A stretch of DNA of 36,241 nucleotides from positions 22,566 through 58,806 of the forward strand of contig NW_023365633.1 of the NCBI RefSeq assembly GCF_000003815.2. The letters run 5' to 3'. Of the stretch, positions 8,587 to 20,000 are shown in pieces (within the stretch, counting starts at the first letter, position 1; each line of letters begins with the position of its first letter). The stretch comes from Branchiostoma floridae. Taxonomy: Eukaryota; Chordata; Leptocardii; Amphioxiformes; Branchiostomatidae. The position numbers and the translations under genes are program-made. Below the pieces are notes generated by a model, which was not told the DNA's origin, did not search any database, and was given only the letters and a program-made list of their open reading frames with translations.

Positions 8587-11500
8587 ATGACGAGTACAGA
8601 GGGAAAGCTGCAGGTGGTGAGACAGCTGCATGATATCGCTAAGCAACCACAGGGACATGATGTCATCACTCAGGTAGGTTACCTGGATACCATCTTCACT
8701 CCAGGTCTTAACTCTGGACAATTATATCTGAGATCAGATATGAAGATAAGCTGTGTTTCCTGTCCTCAAGACCCTAGTCTCTGCCCTAATGTACTGCTGG
8801 TACGTTCCCCTGTGTGGCCATTTCTGTCCGTGTGGTGCAGTGGTTTGCTCACTCTGCCTCTCACCACACCTGGTTCAAATTTTTGGGAGTCAGCGGTCCA
8901 AGTTTGTGCCCTGCGGCCTGCACATGACTTGGAAAGTCTTAAGAGTTGCCCCATCCTGTCAGGGGGAGGGTGGCATAAAGGTAACGGCCCAGTGTATGTC
9001 TGACTCTGAGGGAAATTTAGGGCATCAAACCTCTGCACTTTATAGTTTAATAGGAAAATTGTGAAGAGTAGGCCGTGACCCGGTACATGCTTATCCAAAA
9101 TAATGTGAGCTGTAGCAGAGCCACATTGCTCCAATAACTAGTAATGTCATATCCTTGTGCGCGATCAGTCTTAGGTTTGACCACTTTACTTTTTTCAGGA
9201 CCCCAGCCTGCTGTCCGGCCTGGTGCTGTTCCTGGATATCCAGCAGCATGAAGAACCGGTCATCTGCGCAAGTCTGGAGGTACCATGAACTTTTTCGTGA
9301 TTTAATAAGATTGTAAACCATACAGCACACACGGGTCCCAGGCAGCATTTGTTGGTGTTGTGATCCATACATATTCAGTAAACCAACAACTTTAACTCTA
9401 TCTGTTAATTGGTTTGGCGGTTAAAGGCAACCTAAGCAATATCTACAGTGTCAAAGTGGAAATATTCTGAATAAGGCAATCTGCATGATATTGACATCTA
9501 CTGCACTGTATTCTCACATTTACATCATAATTTGATACTTTGAGTGGTCAAAAACAGCCCAGAGACAAGTTGCACGAGGATATTCCTTATTATTGTACCC
9601 CCCCAAAATAAGGACTTGATCTGGAATCCTTGTGTAACTCATTCCCGCGCTGTTTTTAACGACTCAATTTATGAAATGATGATGTGAATGTGCTAAAATA
9701 GTGCAATAGATGTCAATATTGTACAGACTGCCTTATTCAGAATATTTCCACTTTTAACAATGTGATATTGCTTAGGTTGCCTTTAAGTACGCACTGTTAG
9801 AGCTGGGTCTGCACCACTAGCCCTTGGCTCAATAATGAAACAGACAAGACAGTACTTACAGTCATTTTTAAGTTGGTGCACAAGTATTCACCTCTTCCAT
9901 CTGTTGCAGGTTCTGGAGCTGCTGGCCCACAAACCCTCCTGCCGTCCCATCATGCATCAGCAGCTGGGCATGAAAGAGTCTCTGCAACACATCTGCAGCA
10001 GGTGGGAACTTCTTAAGATGTGTCTCGTGTCTTGGAGTGTAGTTACTGGTGTCTTAAGATGTAGTCTGGTGTCTTGGAGTGTAGTTGCTGGTGTCTTAAG
10101 ATGTGTCTTGGTGTCTTGGAGTGTAGTTACTGGTGCCTTAAGATGTAGTCTGGTGTCTTGGAGTGTAGTTGCTGGTGTCTTAAGATGTGTCTTGGTGTCT
10201 TGGAGTGTAGTTACTGGTGCCTTAAGATGTAGTCTGGTGTCTTGGAGTGTAGTTAGTGGTGTCTTAAGATGTAGTCTGGTGTCTTGGAGTGTAGTTACTG
10301 GTGTCTTAAGATGTAGTCTGGTGTCTTGGAGTGTAGTTACTGGTGTCTTAAGATGTAGTCTGGTGTCTTGGAGTGTAGCTAAGTACTGGTGTCTAAGGGT
10401 GTGGTCAGGTGTCTTACTCTAAGGGAATATAGCAGTAAAGTGTGATTAATGGTGCACACCCCTATTCTACGACAGATCTGTGGTACCGGTAGACTGGTAG
10501 ACTACTACTACTAGTGCATTGCAAAAACAAGGGACGAAGGGGTTTCAAAGGTCTTGGTTTGAGTTCATCACTGCCTCCTGTACACAGACACTGGTACTGC
10601 ACCATTCTAACTTGCCTTACCTACATATACCAGGGACACAGCAGCCCAGTCTTGCGCCCAGTCCGTGTACTGTACACTTCTGCCCCCTGTATGTAGACAC
10701 TGGTACTGCACCATCCTAACTTTCCTTACCTACATGTATCAGGGACACAGCAGCCCAGTCTTGCGCCCAGTCTGTGTACTGTACACTTCTGCCCCCTGTA
10801 TGTAGACACTGGTACTGCACCATCCTAACTTTCCTTACCTACATGTATCAGGGACACAGCAGCCCAGTCTTGCGCCCAGTCCATGTACTGTACACTTCTG
10901 CCCCCTGTATGTAGACACTGGTACTGCACCATTCTAACCTGTCCTATGTACATGTACCAGGGACACGGCAGCCCAGGCCTCGGCACAGTCCGTTTTCCAG
11001 CTCCTGTACAAAGCGGAGCAGAAGTCTAAAACCCCAGGCTCGGGTCTGAAGGACACCTACAACTCCACACGCACCTCCAACAACAGCAACATCCGCAAGA
11101 AAGTCTGCTTCCTCGGCGCCGCTAACAAAAAATCAAAGACCATCACGCTGCAGATTAAAGGTCTCACTGATCAGGTGAGTGCTGCTTGTCTAATGTTCCT
11201 CCATTGTTTGAGGATAAATTACAAAAGTTCTGTGTCTCTACACTCGACCTTTATTGTATGTGCTGAAGACAGAGGGTTCTCAGTTGGTATAGAATAGTGT
11301 TATACCAAAGAGTATGTGAGAAAATGTCATGTACAATGTCAGAATCTAAATGCACTATCCCTGTTCTTTGTTCACAAAATTGGTGACATAAAAAACTGAA
11401 ATTCTTCTTTATTAGACATAGAAAGACTGCCAATACATTCAGCTGAAACAGTCTAGTCAGACACGTGCATACAGTTGTCCAGACTAAGCTAATCACTGTT

Positions 11501-12725
11501 TCATGTTTTCCACCAGCATCGACGTGAACTCTGTGTGGGCCAGCTGCTCAAGGTCAAAGGGGTCATCAGTTTCACCTTCAACATGCCGCTCCAGAGATGC
11601 GTCCTGCGGGCGCGGCCCGACCTCAAGGCAGAGGTAAGGAAACTGTTGCCTAGCAACAAACAGCTGCTAATGCTGAAGATCGGAGAATGACTACATAAAT
11701 AAAAAAAATAAAAAAAACAAGGTAGGGGTAAGGAAACTGTCGCCTAGCAACAAGCAAGGCAGAGGTAAGGAAAGTCTTAGGAAACAGTCCCCTAGCAACA
11801 AGGAAACTGTTTAGCAACAAGTAAGGGAACTGTTGCTTGGTAACAACTGAGAGTTGGTCATGTAGTGGTTCAGTGGTTGCTGATACAGTATCACTAAACA
11901 CTCAGAGCTCCGTGGTCTCTCGGGGCTGAAGATGCAGAATGGTACTACTGTAGTCTGTACAAGTTACTACAACATGAACATTTGTTCTGTCCGTCCCTTG
12001 CAGAGCCTGGTGGCTACAGTGAACAAGACGGGCGTGATGAACGCTCAGCAGGTGGTCAGGAACGACCAGGGAGAGGAGGTGACATAAAGTCTTTACTTAT
12101 TTTGATTCTATCAAACCAAACTCACTGTCTTGTTTTACTCAGCTTTTAAGTGCTGTACAGGACTGGTGTGCTGCCCATATTCTACACATCTTATGCTCAC
12201 TGTGTAAAATTGTTAGCCTCCATCTGACATGGTTCGTAGAATTCAGAAAATTTTAATTCAGCAAATAATTGTCCAGGAGAGTCAGTCGATGCGAAGGTTG
12301 ACATTTCCCCCTGCATGGCAAGTCAAACCCTTTGGTAGCAAAACTCCTGTGGCAAAATATTCCCCCTATTATTAGCCACTGTATGTACTAGACAGTGTAT
12401 TACTATTAGCCAGTGAGTATGTACTAATCAGTCTTGTAGAGACTGCAAAATAAGTGTGCTTTGTGTAAAGATGGTTTACCGGTTGTGCAAAACTAACTTT
12501 ATCCCCACCCCCCAGGTCCTGCTGTCGTTCGGAGCTCACCCCGCCGACGCTAACAAAGAGAACACGACGCTGCCGGACTACCTTCCCGAAGAGGACAGTC
12601 CCGTGAAGTCCGACGGGTTCACGCTGGCCAGGTCGGGTCACGACCCCCAGGGTGGAGGTCGCGGATGGCTCAGTTCTGCGGCCGGCGCTGCTGTTAGTTA
12701 CCTGTCCAAGTCTTTCTACTGGTGA
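8587..12725 (+). CDS. ARMC1: Armadillo repeat-containing protein 1
   Basis: Coding exons: 8587-8673 (exon from 8563), 9199-9279, 9910-10001, 10961-11174, 11517-11633, 12004-12078 and 12516-12725. All are GT-AG with consistent phases, giving 291 codons plus TGA (human about 282). The start is the first ATG in frame after the TGA in the 5' exon. The N-terminal half is helical and armadillo-like ([20 protein letters not shown]). Residues about 145-220 match the HMA-like domain of ARMC1 ([36 protein letters not shown]) and lack the metal-binding CxxC. The tail holds the conserved [11 protein letters not shown] and ends [19 protein letters not shown]; the ARMC1 C terminus is known to be needed for mitochondrial localisation. 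ARMC1 is reported to associate with MIB/MICOS-linked DNAJC11 and with MTFR/MIRO. Intron 4 is full of repeats, including copies of the exon 5 acceptor. Confidence 0.95.
8833..9030 (+). mobile_element. tRNA-derived SINE candidate in ARMC1 intron 2
   Basis: A pol III A-box-like TGGTGCAGTGG (8833-8843) is followed by a B-box-like GGTTCAAAT (8872-8880) at tRNA-like spacing, then a non-tRNA body with no gene. It does not fold as a complete tRNA (degenerate B-box end), so a SINE head is more likely. The 3' boundary is uncertain. Confidence 0.45.
9421..9786. mobile_element. MITE with TTAA target duplication (358 bp)
   Basis: TTAA at 9421-9424 and 9783-9786 flanks an element at 9425-9782. The first 18 bp (AGGCAACCTAAGCAATAT) are an exact inverted repeat of the last 18, and similarity continues over about 90 bp of each arm (GTGGAAATATTCTGAATAAG in both). 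A TTAA duplication points to a piggyBac-mobilised, non-autonomous element. No coding capacity. It lies in ARMC1 intron 3. Confidence 0.8.
10012..10400 (+). repeat. 42-bp minisatellite after ARMC1 exon 4
   Basis: About nine units with a GTGTCTTGGAGTGTAGTT core. It begins within 20 bp of the exon 4 donor (10001/10002). The period is a multiple of three and one frame is open throughout ([14 protein letters not shown]-like repeats). That frame is read as a by-product of the repeat, not as a gene. Confidence 0.85.
10525..10960 (+). repeat. 109-bp tandem repeat with copies of the ARMC1 exon 5 acceptor
   Basis: Three upstream copies and the real site place CAG|GGACAC boundaries at 10634, 10743, 10852 and 10961, an exact 109-bp spacing. 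Each copy repeats about 30 bases of exon-5-like sequence (GGACACAGCAGCCCAG) and then diverges into TGTACTGTACACTTCTGCC and intron sequence. The copies cannot replace the real exon as they stand, because no donor follows in phase. Confidence 0.8.
11640..11850. promoter_or_regulatory. Cluster of RFX X-box-like motifs in ARMC1 intron 5
   Basis: GTTGCCTAGCAAC (11645-11657) and GTTGCTTGGTAAC (11832-11844) fit the RFX X-box pattern of two opposed half-sites. Between them are degenerate versions (CGCCTAGCAACAAG, CCCTAGCAACAAG, TTAGCAACAAG). They sit in a short tandem repeat that also copies the exon 6 end and its donor (11755-11764, CAAGGCAGAG|GTAAGG). Confidence 0.5.
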
Positions 12726-13610
12726 TGACAAACATGTCTTTTTGTTGAACTGGGCTGGGGCTGCTCCAACCGAATTATGTGTTTATTAGACAGAATCTTT
12801 TAGTTATCTAAGGAACATGTTTTGATAAACTGGGCTTGGGCCACCCTAACCAAATTATGTGTTTATTAGAAAGAATCTTTTAGTCTTTTATACTAGTGAG
12901 GAACTAGGCAGGGCCACTCTGACTCAATTATGTGTTGAAGAAGGTTAGATATCCAGGTAATAAGATAGGCCAAAAAGTAGTTACTCAAGCAACAGGATAT
13001 GATTTTGGAAATGGTCAGACAGAACCTAAATTGTCTCCAGCTTGACTTTGTCTTACCTTGTTTCCTATTGGACATCAAAAATTGTTATGGGTAGGGAAAC
13101 AGGTAATTTTGTTGCTGTGGATGAAGTAATCTTAGCAGCTGCAGGGAAAAGTTCACACAAATATCTCACGCTAACCCGTGTTCATGAAACGTTGAGCAGT
13201 GGTCCTGACTGTGATGACAGTTAGCAGTGATGAAGTGTGATGTAAATGTGTACATAGAGTCTGATAGACCAACCTGTCTCTGAAAATCACTCTAGTGGGA
13301 ATCACAGAGTTCTTTTTTTAAAGATTAGAATAGACTTTCAAACTAGTATAAAGCAAGCAATTTATGAGAACCAATGAACTGCATTGATTTGTCCTGAGAA
13401 TTCATTTGGTATCAAACAAGCTGTTCATTCTGGCAAAAAAAACCATCTTGATTATAATAATGCTTTTGCCTGATCTGTCTGGCAACTTTTTACCTCTTCT
13501 GCTCATACTTCTGATGTCTATGTAAAGCCTTTCAATGTACAGAGGCTCTCTGGCTGCAACAGAGGCATTTTCCAACTTGAAGTTTGTTTACGTATGATTT
13601 GAATGATGAC

Positions 13611-13616
13611 AATAAA
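13611..13616 (+). terminator. ARMC1: ARMC1 poly(A) signal
   Basis: AATAAA about 890 bases after the ARMC1 stop codon, implying a 3' untranslated region at 12726 to about 13635. No other gene is seen in that stretch. Confidence 0.6.
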
Positions 13617-13642
13617 GGAGGAAACACAGTTTCATTTTTTTG

Positions 13643-13648
13643 TTTATT
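13643..13648 (-). terminator. HACL1: HACL1 candidate poly(A) signal
   Basis: TTTATT on the plus strand is AATAAA for the HACL1 transcript. It lies about 890 bases after its stop at 14533 and 26 bases from the opposed ARMC1 signal. If used, 14532 to about 13625 is the HACL1 3' untranslated region; nothing else is seen there. Confidence 0.45.
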
Positions 13649-14532
13649 ATTCATTTTCTGTGTCCATTTGAATAGCAAGTTATGCTTTGTGGGGATATCT
13701 AGATCTTAGTTACTGGAAAGCCCCACAGTGGAGGTTGTGTATTTTGGTAATAGTACATTTTGTAGTTGTCATCCTTGTTAAAATCCCCTTGAAAATATTC
13801 ATTTCAAACACAACTTGAAGAAAGAGCAGTGTTTGGCACTGAGAGGAACTACTGTGCTGTCAAGTTAGATTTGAAAATAATTCTGATATTCTGCAACCTT
13901 GATAGGTGAACACAATTCATTTTGAAACTTTCTTACACTCCTGAACTGTTGGCCTCATTGAAAAATAGATTACTAGGTACAATATTGAGATACCAATATA
14001 ATTGTCAATTTTAAAGTGCACAATCTTTACACTGACATTTTACTTTTTATATATTTAATATATTCACTATACATTCTGTCTGATGCCATAGACCAATGCC
14101 TTTTGGCATCACATTTGCACAAGTTACCGGGTAAGGCAGCTAAACCCTATCTCCAAGCACATGTAGGAGGGCATAATTTCTCAAGTTCCCTTTTCTAGAC
14201 ATTTCCTAGTGCTCCAACAACTTGAGAAATGTTACTATTTCTACTCTCCAGGCAGAGGATGTGTTCTAGGCATTTTTGTCAAGCTTTCTATTTTGTACTG
14301 TTTTTGGACACAAAAAATTACACAGGGGAAAGCCCTACAACACGTCAGAAAGAGCTGAACCTCTGCTTGGAGACTACAAATTTTGCCTTTTTCTGCTAGA
14401 ACATCAAGTGTCTGAGCCATTCAAAATCCTGACTTTCCCATTGCTCTGGAAGCTTGAATAATTTTGGTACAACTTTGCCATTACACAGGCTTAGAGACTA
14501 GCTTAACTTCCTAATATTTCAGTCTGCAAATA

Positions 14533-17017
14533 TCACAGACCAGAGCGTGTGAGCCAGTCAAAGTCTTGCTGTTTGCGCGAAGACGTTGGCTCGATCATCA
14601 CGTTGATCAGCGAGGCGCGGTTGTCTGTCGTTGCCGACTGGAGGGCCCTTCGCAACTCCTCGTGGTTCGCTACAAAGTAGCCTTTCCCTCCAAACGCTGC
14701 CAACACCTGCAAGGCACGGCCGGGATTTGTTACCATGGTTACATGTGCAGAGGACTGGAAGTATGATTCCCAACTATCAACTTTTAGTACTGAGCTAATA
14801 ATAAGGTACCGGTTCCTACTAGGTTCCTAGAAGAAATTGTTTTTGTTAATTAGTAAACATCTTTAACCAAGAGGGCAAGATAATTACACCCCCTGGAACT
14901 ATGTGCGGACTTGGATTTTTTAAGAAAGAATGAGAATTTGAACACTCAGTGGTACTTGAAGCCATGACTATTTCTTGTTCTTGTCTGAGCTGGTTTAATA
15001 ATATACTCAGTAGTTGGTACATCTACCAGTTTATTAGTCATTTTGTACATCATGCAAAGTCTGGACATCTGTCCTCAAGTTTTAAAACCTTTTCTCACAG
15101 AATTTCATTCCACCCGCAAGTGCATAAAATCTTTGACAGAAGTTTAAACTGTTGTTTCTCACCTGTTCGTAGCGAGCGTTAGGCAGTAGGGATGTGGGAG
15201 GGCTGACCAGAGTCAGCTGAGTCCCCGCCCGCTCCATGTGTCCCCAGGTCTCCTGGTCCAGCCCAGCGTAGATCCCGTTGTTGTTCACCACAATGAACAG
15301 GATCGGAAGCTGATACCTGCGGTGAGACGACATTTCCTTCGTTTAAAATTTAAAAGAAAATCAATACATCCAGGAACCAATAAGATACACCAAAAAGGAG
15401 TATCCAACATCATATCCACTTGCTTGAGTAACTGCTTTCTTGGCTGGTGTATCAAGAAGAACATTGTGAGTACCCAAGTACAGGTTTTTCTCTATGTCCA
15501 ATGTTCATCTTCCAGTTCATTTTTTCTTTTAAGAATTGAAGGCCAACAACTTAAATCATGGTTAACTAACACAAACTCCAAGAAGGGTAATAGTAAATAC
15601 AAATTTCTGACTGAGATACACCGATAAACAAAAACAAACAACAGATAAACAAAAACAACAGAAAACAAACAACACCTGCACACGGTCTCCACCTCCATCC
15701 CAGAGAACCCGAACGCGCTGTCACCCTCCACACACACGACCTTCGTCCCCGGGAGGTGGTCGCGCGCGTACAGTGCTGCAGCGATAGCAAACCCGAGTCC
15801 GACCCCCATCGTGCCGAACGTCCCGGCGTCAAGGCGGCGCCGTGGCAGGCGGTTCAGCAACATGGTGCGCCCGATGTCCATCGTGTTGGCGCCCTCGCTG
15901 ACGATGATGGCGTCCGGCGGGATGGCTTCAATCACGTTCTGGGGAATCAAAGATACATGTACCATAAAAGTTCATCTGTGTTTGTTTGACCTTTATTTAT
16001 TCATGAGAAGCTCAATTCAGCCTGCAGGCCGCTTTTCATTGAGGTCATGAGGGAGGTAGGGTCAGATAAAATATAACAGAGGTACAGATTACATCGAGTT
16101 TTAATAAATCTTTTAAGTTGAACATGGTAGAAGTTGGTAGAAGTCATTCCGAATAAAGTGAAACTGTAATTTCTAACACACAAGAAATTAGACAGTATAG
16201 ACTGACTGATTGACTCCAGTCTTTGGCAAGGAGTGGAAAATCCAACTTATGATCCACTGCTCACTGAGTCAGGTGTGCTATCTACGTAACATGACGTCAC
16301 AGAAGCAGTGGATTGTGCATTCCTTGACAAAGACTGGAGTTGATCAGTTGAAAATTTGGGTAAGTCCAATTTTTGTGTTGGAAAATACAGTTAAACTTCA
16401 TTCAAAGAATCAAAGATATCTCAATAACAAATAGTTTCATCACGTTGGCAAATCAATGTTTTTCGTACATAACCAGACGGTTGTGCCCCAATCCCTAGCC
16501 AACGGTTATAGTTACTTCTAGTATCTACTCTGTACCAAGCGATACAGACCTGGAAGACGGAGTAGTAGTTCATTGGCAGCTTGGTGCTTTGGGCCATCTC
16601 CTGAGTGATCCTCCGGTTCAGGTCGGCTTTCTGTTTCAGGTTCACCCACCACGGGCTCTCCGCTGCAAACCTCCAGCCTCTAAACATAAACAACAACAAC
16701 AACAACTGTTCAGGTCTGCCTTCTGCTTCAGATTCACCCACCAAGGGCTCTCCGCTGCAAACCTCCAGCCTCTAAACATAAACAACAACAACAACAACCC
16801 ACCACGGGCTCTCCGCCGCAAACCTCCAGCCTCTAAACATAAACAACAACAACAACAACTGTTCAGGTCGGCCTTCTGTTTCAGGTTCACCCACCAAGGG
16901 CTCTCCGCTGCAAACCTCCAGCCTCTAAACATAAACAACAACAACAACAACTGTTCAGGTCGGCCTTCTGTTTCAGGTTCACCCACCACGGGCTTTCTGC
17001 TGCAAACCTCCAGCCTC

Positions 17018-17049
<32 letters not shown>

Positions 17050-20000
17050 TGTTCAGGTCAGCCTTCTGTTTCAGATTCACCCACCATGGGCTTTCTGCTG
17101 CAAACCTCCAGCCTCTAAACATAAACAACAACAACAACAACTGTTCAGGTCAGCCTTCTGTTTCAGGTTCACCCACCACGGACTCTCCGCTGCAAACCTC
17201 CAGCCTCTAAACAACAACAACAACAACAACAACAGTTCAGGTCGGCCTTCTGTTTCAGATTCACCCACCAAGGACTCTCTGCTGCAAACCTCCAGCCTCT
17301 AAACAACAACAACAACAACAACAACAGTTCAGGTCGGCCTTCTGTTTCAGATTCACCCACCACGGACTCTCTGCTGCAAACCTCCAGCCTCTAAACAACA
17401 ACAACAACAACAACAACAGTTCAGGTCGGCCTTCTGTTTCAGGTTTACCCACCACGGACTCTCTGCTGCAAACCTCCAGCCTCTAAACATAAACAACAAC
17501 AACAACAACTGTTCAGGTCAGCCTTCTGTTTCAGATTCACCCACCAAGGGCTCTCTGCTGCAAACCGCCAGCCTCTAAACATAAACAACAACAACAACAA
17601 CTGTTCAGGTCGGCCTTCTGTTTCAGGTTCACCCACCACGGGCTCTCCGCTGCAAACCTCCAGCCTCTAAACAACAACAACAACAACAACAACTGTTCAG
17701 GTCGGCCTTCTGTTTCAGATTCACCCACCACGGGCTCTCTGCTGCAAACCTCCAGCCTCTAAACATAAACAACAACAACAACAACTGTTCAGGTCAGCCT
17801 TCTGTTTCAGATTCACCCACCACGGGCTCTCCGCTGCAAACCTCCAGCCTCTAAACAACAACAACAACAACAACAACTGTTCAGGTCAGCCTTCTGTTTC
17901 AGGTTTACCCACCACGGACTCTCTGCTGCAAACCTCCAGCCTCTAAACATAAACAACAACAACAACAACAACTGTTCAGGTCGGCCTTCTGTTTCAGGTT
18001 TACCCACCACGGACTCTCTGCTGCAAACCTCCAGCCTCTAAACATAAACAACAACAACAACAACTGTTCAGGTCGGCCTTCTGTTTCAGGTTTACCCACC
18101 ATGGGCTCTTCGCGGCAAACCTCCAGCCTCTAAACATAAACAACAACAACAACAACTGTTCAGGTCGGCCTTCTGTTTCAGATTCACCCACCAAGGGCTC
18201 TCTGCGGCAAACCTCCAGCCTCTAAACAACAACAACAACAACAACAACTGTTCAGCTCGGCCTTCTGTTTCAGGTTCACCCACCACGGGCTCTCCGCCGC
18301 AAACCTCCAGCCTCTAAACATAAACAACAACAACATAAACAACAACAACTGTTTAGGTCGGTCTGCTGCAAACCGCCAGCCTCTAAACATAACAACAGGA
18401 TTTAGGACAATTATTACAAGATATCAGGTCCATACCCGTAACCAGGACTTTGTTTCTTTAAATTTGTAGATTTTTTTTACTTGCAAGCGCTGCAGGCTAG
18501 AGCTTTCTGGTGGTGTACCATAGGGGGCATGCACCTCTGTAAAATTTTGTACTTGCATGAGAGGAGGAAGCAATGTGGCAGCTATGATAGGTCTGAAAAC
18601 CATGCTTACTAAAAATACGAAATTTTTCACAGTACATGACTCTTTAATTGCATGATGAATGATAGGTCTGCCACAACACACTGTAAGCTTGACCTGTGCT
18701 GTTTGTTACACTGTAGGCAGTTTGCCAAGTTGACCCCTTCCCTGACCTGTGATGTTCGTCCATGGCTTGGTTCAGCTGTTTCACCACACAGTCCAGGTCT
18801 CCCACCAGCGCCACCTCGGCAGGCCGCGGGTTTCCCATCTCCTCTGGACACACGTCAACCTGTGGGCAGAAACAGAAAGTGAATTTCAGTCCACTCTCCT
18901 AGTGTAAGGAAGCCTCACTGTCCTATCCTGAGGACTGAAAACCCTTTCCAGTAGTACTGGAGCAAAAGAGTGTAGTAATGATCATGACACGACAAGAAGA
19001 AGTATGTATGCAAGCAGGGTGAGCAATTACATGCGAGGATGCAAACTCACAACCTTCTAATATAGTCAACAGAACACACAAGATAAACATCAATGTCCCT
19101 AATCTTGAACAAACACAGAAGCTGAGGCAGACAGGCAGTGTACTGGATTGATGTGTGAGACACATTGACTGACTTGTATGGCCTTGACCTTGGTGCTGAA
19201 CCGAGGAGGCAGGCTAAAGTGCAGCATGCAGTTTAGCCTGGTTCCAACATCACTCACACTCACTCACACTAGTTCTAGTCTATAGTTTGCAGACTTCCTT
19301 GTGGAATAACACGAATACTGAGTCCCATACACACTCCCACATCAGCAGAAATGTTACTCCATCATTAGCTAGCAGGGTGTTTACTGACTGACCTGTATGG
19401 TCTTGACCGTGGTGCTGAACCTAGGAGGGAGTCCGTAGTGTAGGATCCAGTGTAGCCTGGCTCCCACATCACACTCACTCACTCAGTCAAGCATACATAC
19501 CAGACATACACATGAAGCTACTGTTACTCCATCATTAGCTCGGAAGTTCATTCCAGACTGACCTGTATGGTCTTGACTGTTGCGTTGAACCTTGGAGGGA
19601 GGCCGAAGTGCAGCATCCAGTTTAGCCTGGCTCCCAGCAGCAGGATCACATCTGCCTGCAGCAGGGCACGGGACCTGCAGGGGAGGCAGGGTGCCAGGCT
19701 ATGCTTACAGAAGGTTTATCACACATATAAAGCAGCAGGGCACGGGACCTGCAGGGGAGGCAGGGTTCCAGGCTACTCTTACAGAAGGTTTATCACACAT
19801 ATAAAGCAGCAGGGCACGGGACCTGCAGGGGAGGCAGGGTGCCAGGCTACTCTTACAGAAGGTTTATCACACATATAAAGCAGCAGGACCTGCAGGGGAG
19901 GCAGGGTGCCAGGCTACTCTTACAGAAGGTTTATCACACATATAAAGCAGCAGGACCTGCAGGGGAGGCAGGGTGCCAGGCTACTCTTACAGAAGGTTTA

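Noticed and set aside
8753-9134. Overlapping 103- to 158-codon frames on both strands
   Set aside because: They lie in ARMC1 intron 2 and over the SINE candidate; the amino-acid sequence resembles no family I recognise and ignores the splice sites.
9835-10422. 195-codon open frame on the plus strand
   Set aside because: It contains the real ARMC1 exon 4 only out of context; the rest is the 42-bp minisatellite, whose period is a multiple of three.
15482-15675. Extension of HACL1 exon 8 past its donor
   Set aside because: The open frame continues into intron sequence (YLLFVFVYR-like), but the GT donor at 15675 and the phase match to the 15316 acceptor restore the HACL1 sequence.
16421-18390. 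Many overlapping frames of 64-115 codons with poly-Leu or poly-Cys
   Set aside because: They arise from the 92-bp array and its (CAA)n tract in shifted frames. Only the HACL1 frame of the exon copy carries meaning.
16683-18390. CRISPR-like regular spacing
   Set aside because: Units are almost identical throughout with no unique spacers, the genes are eukaryotic and there are no cas genes.
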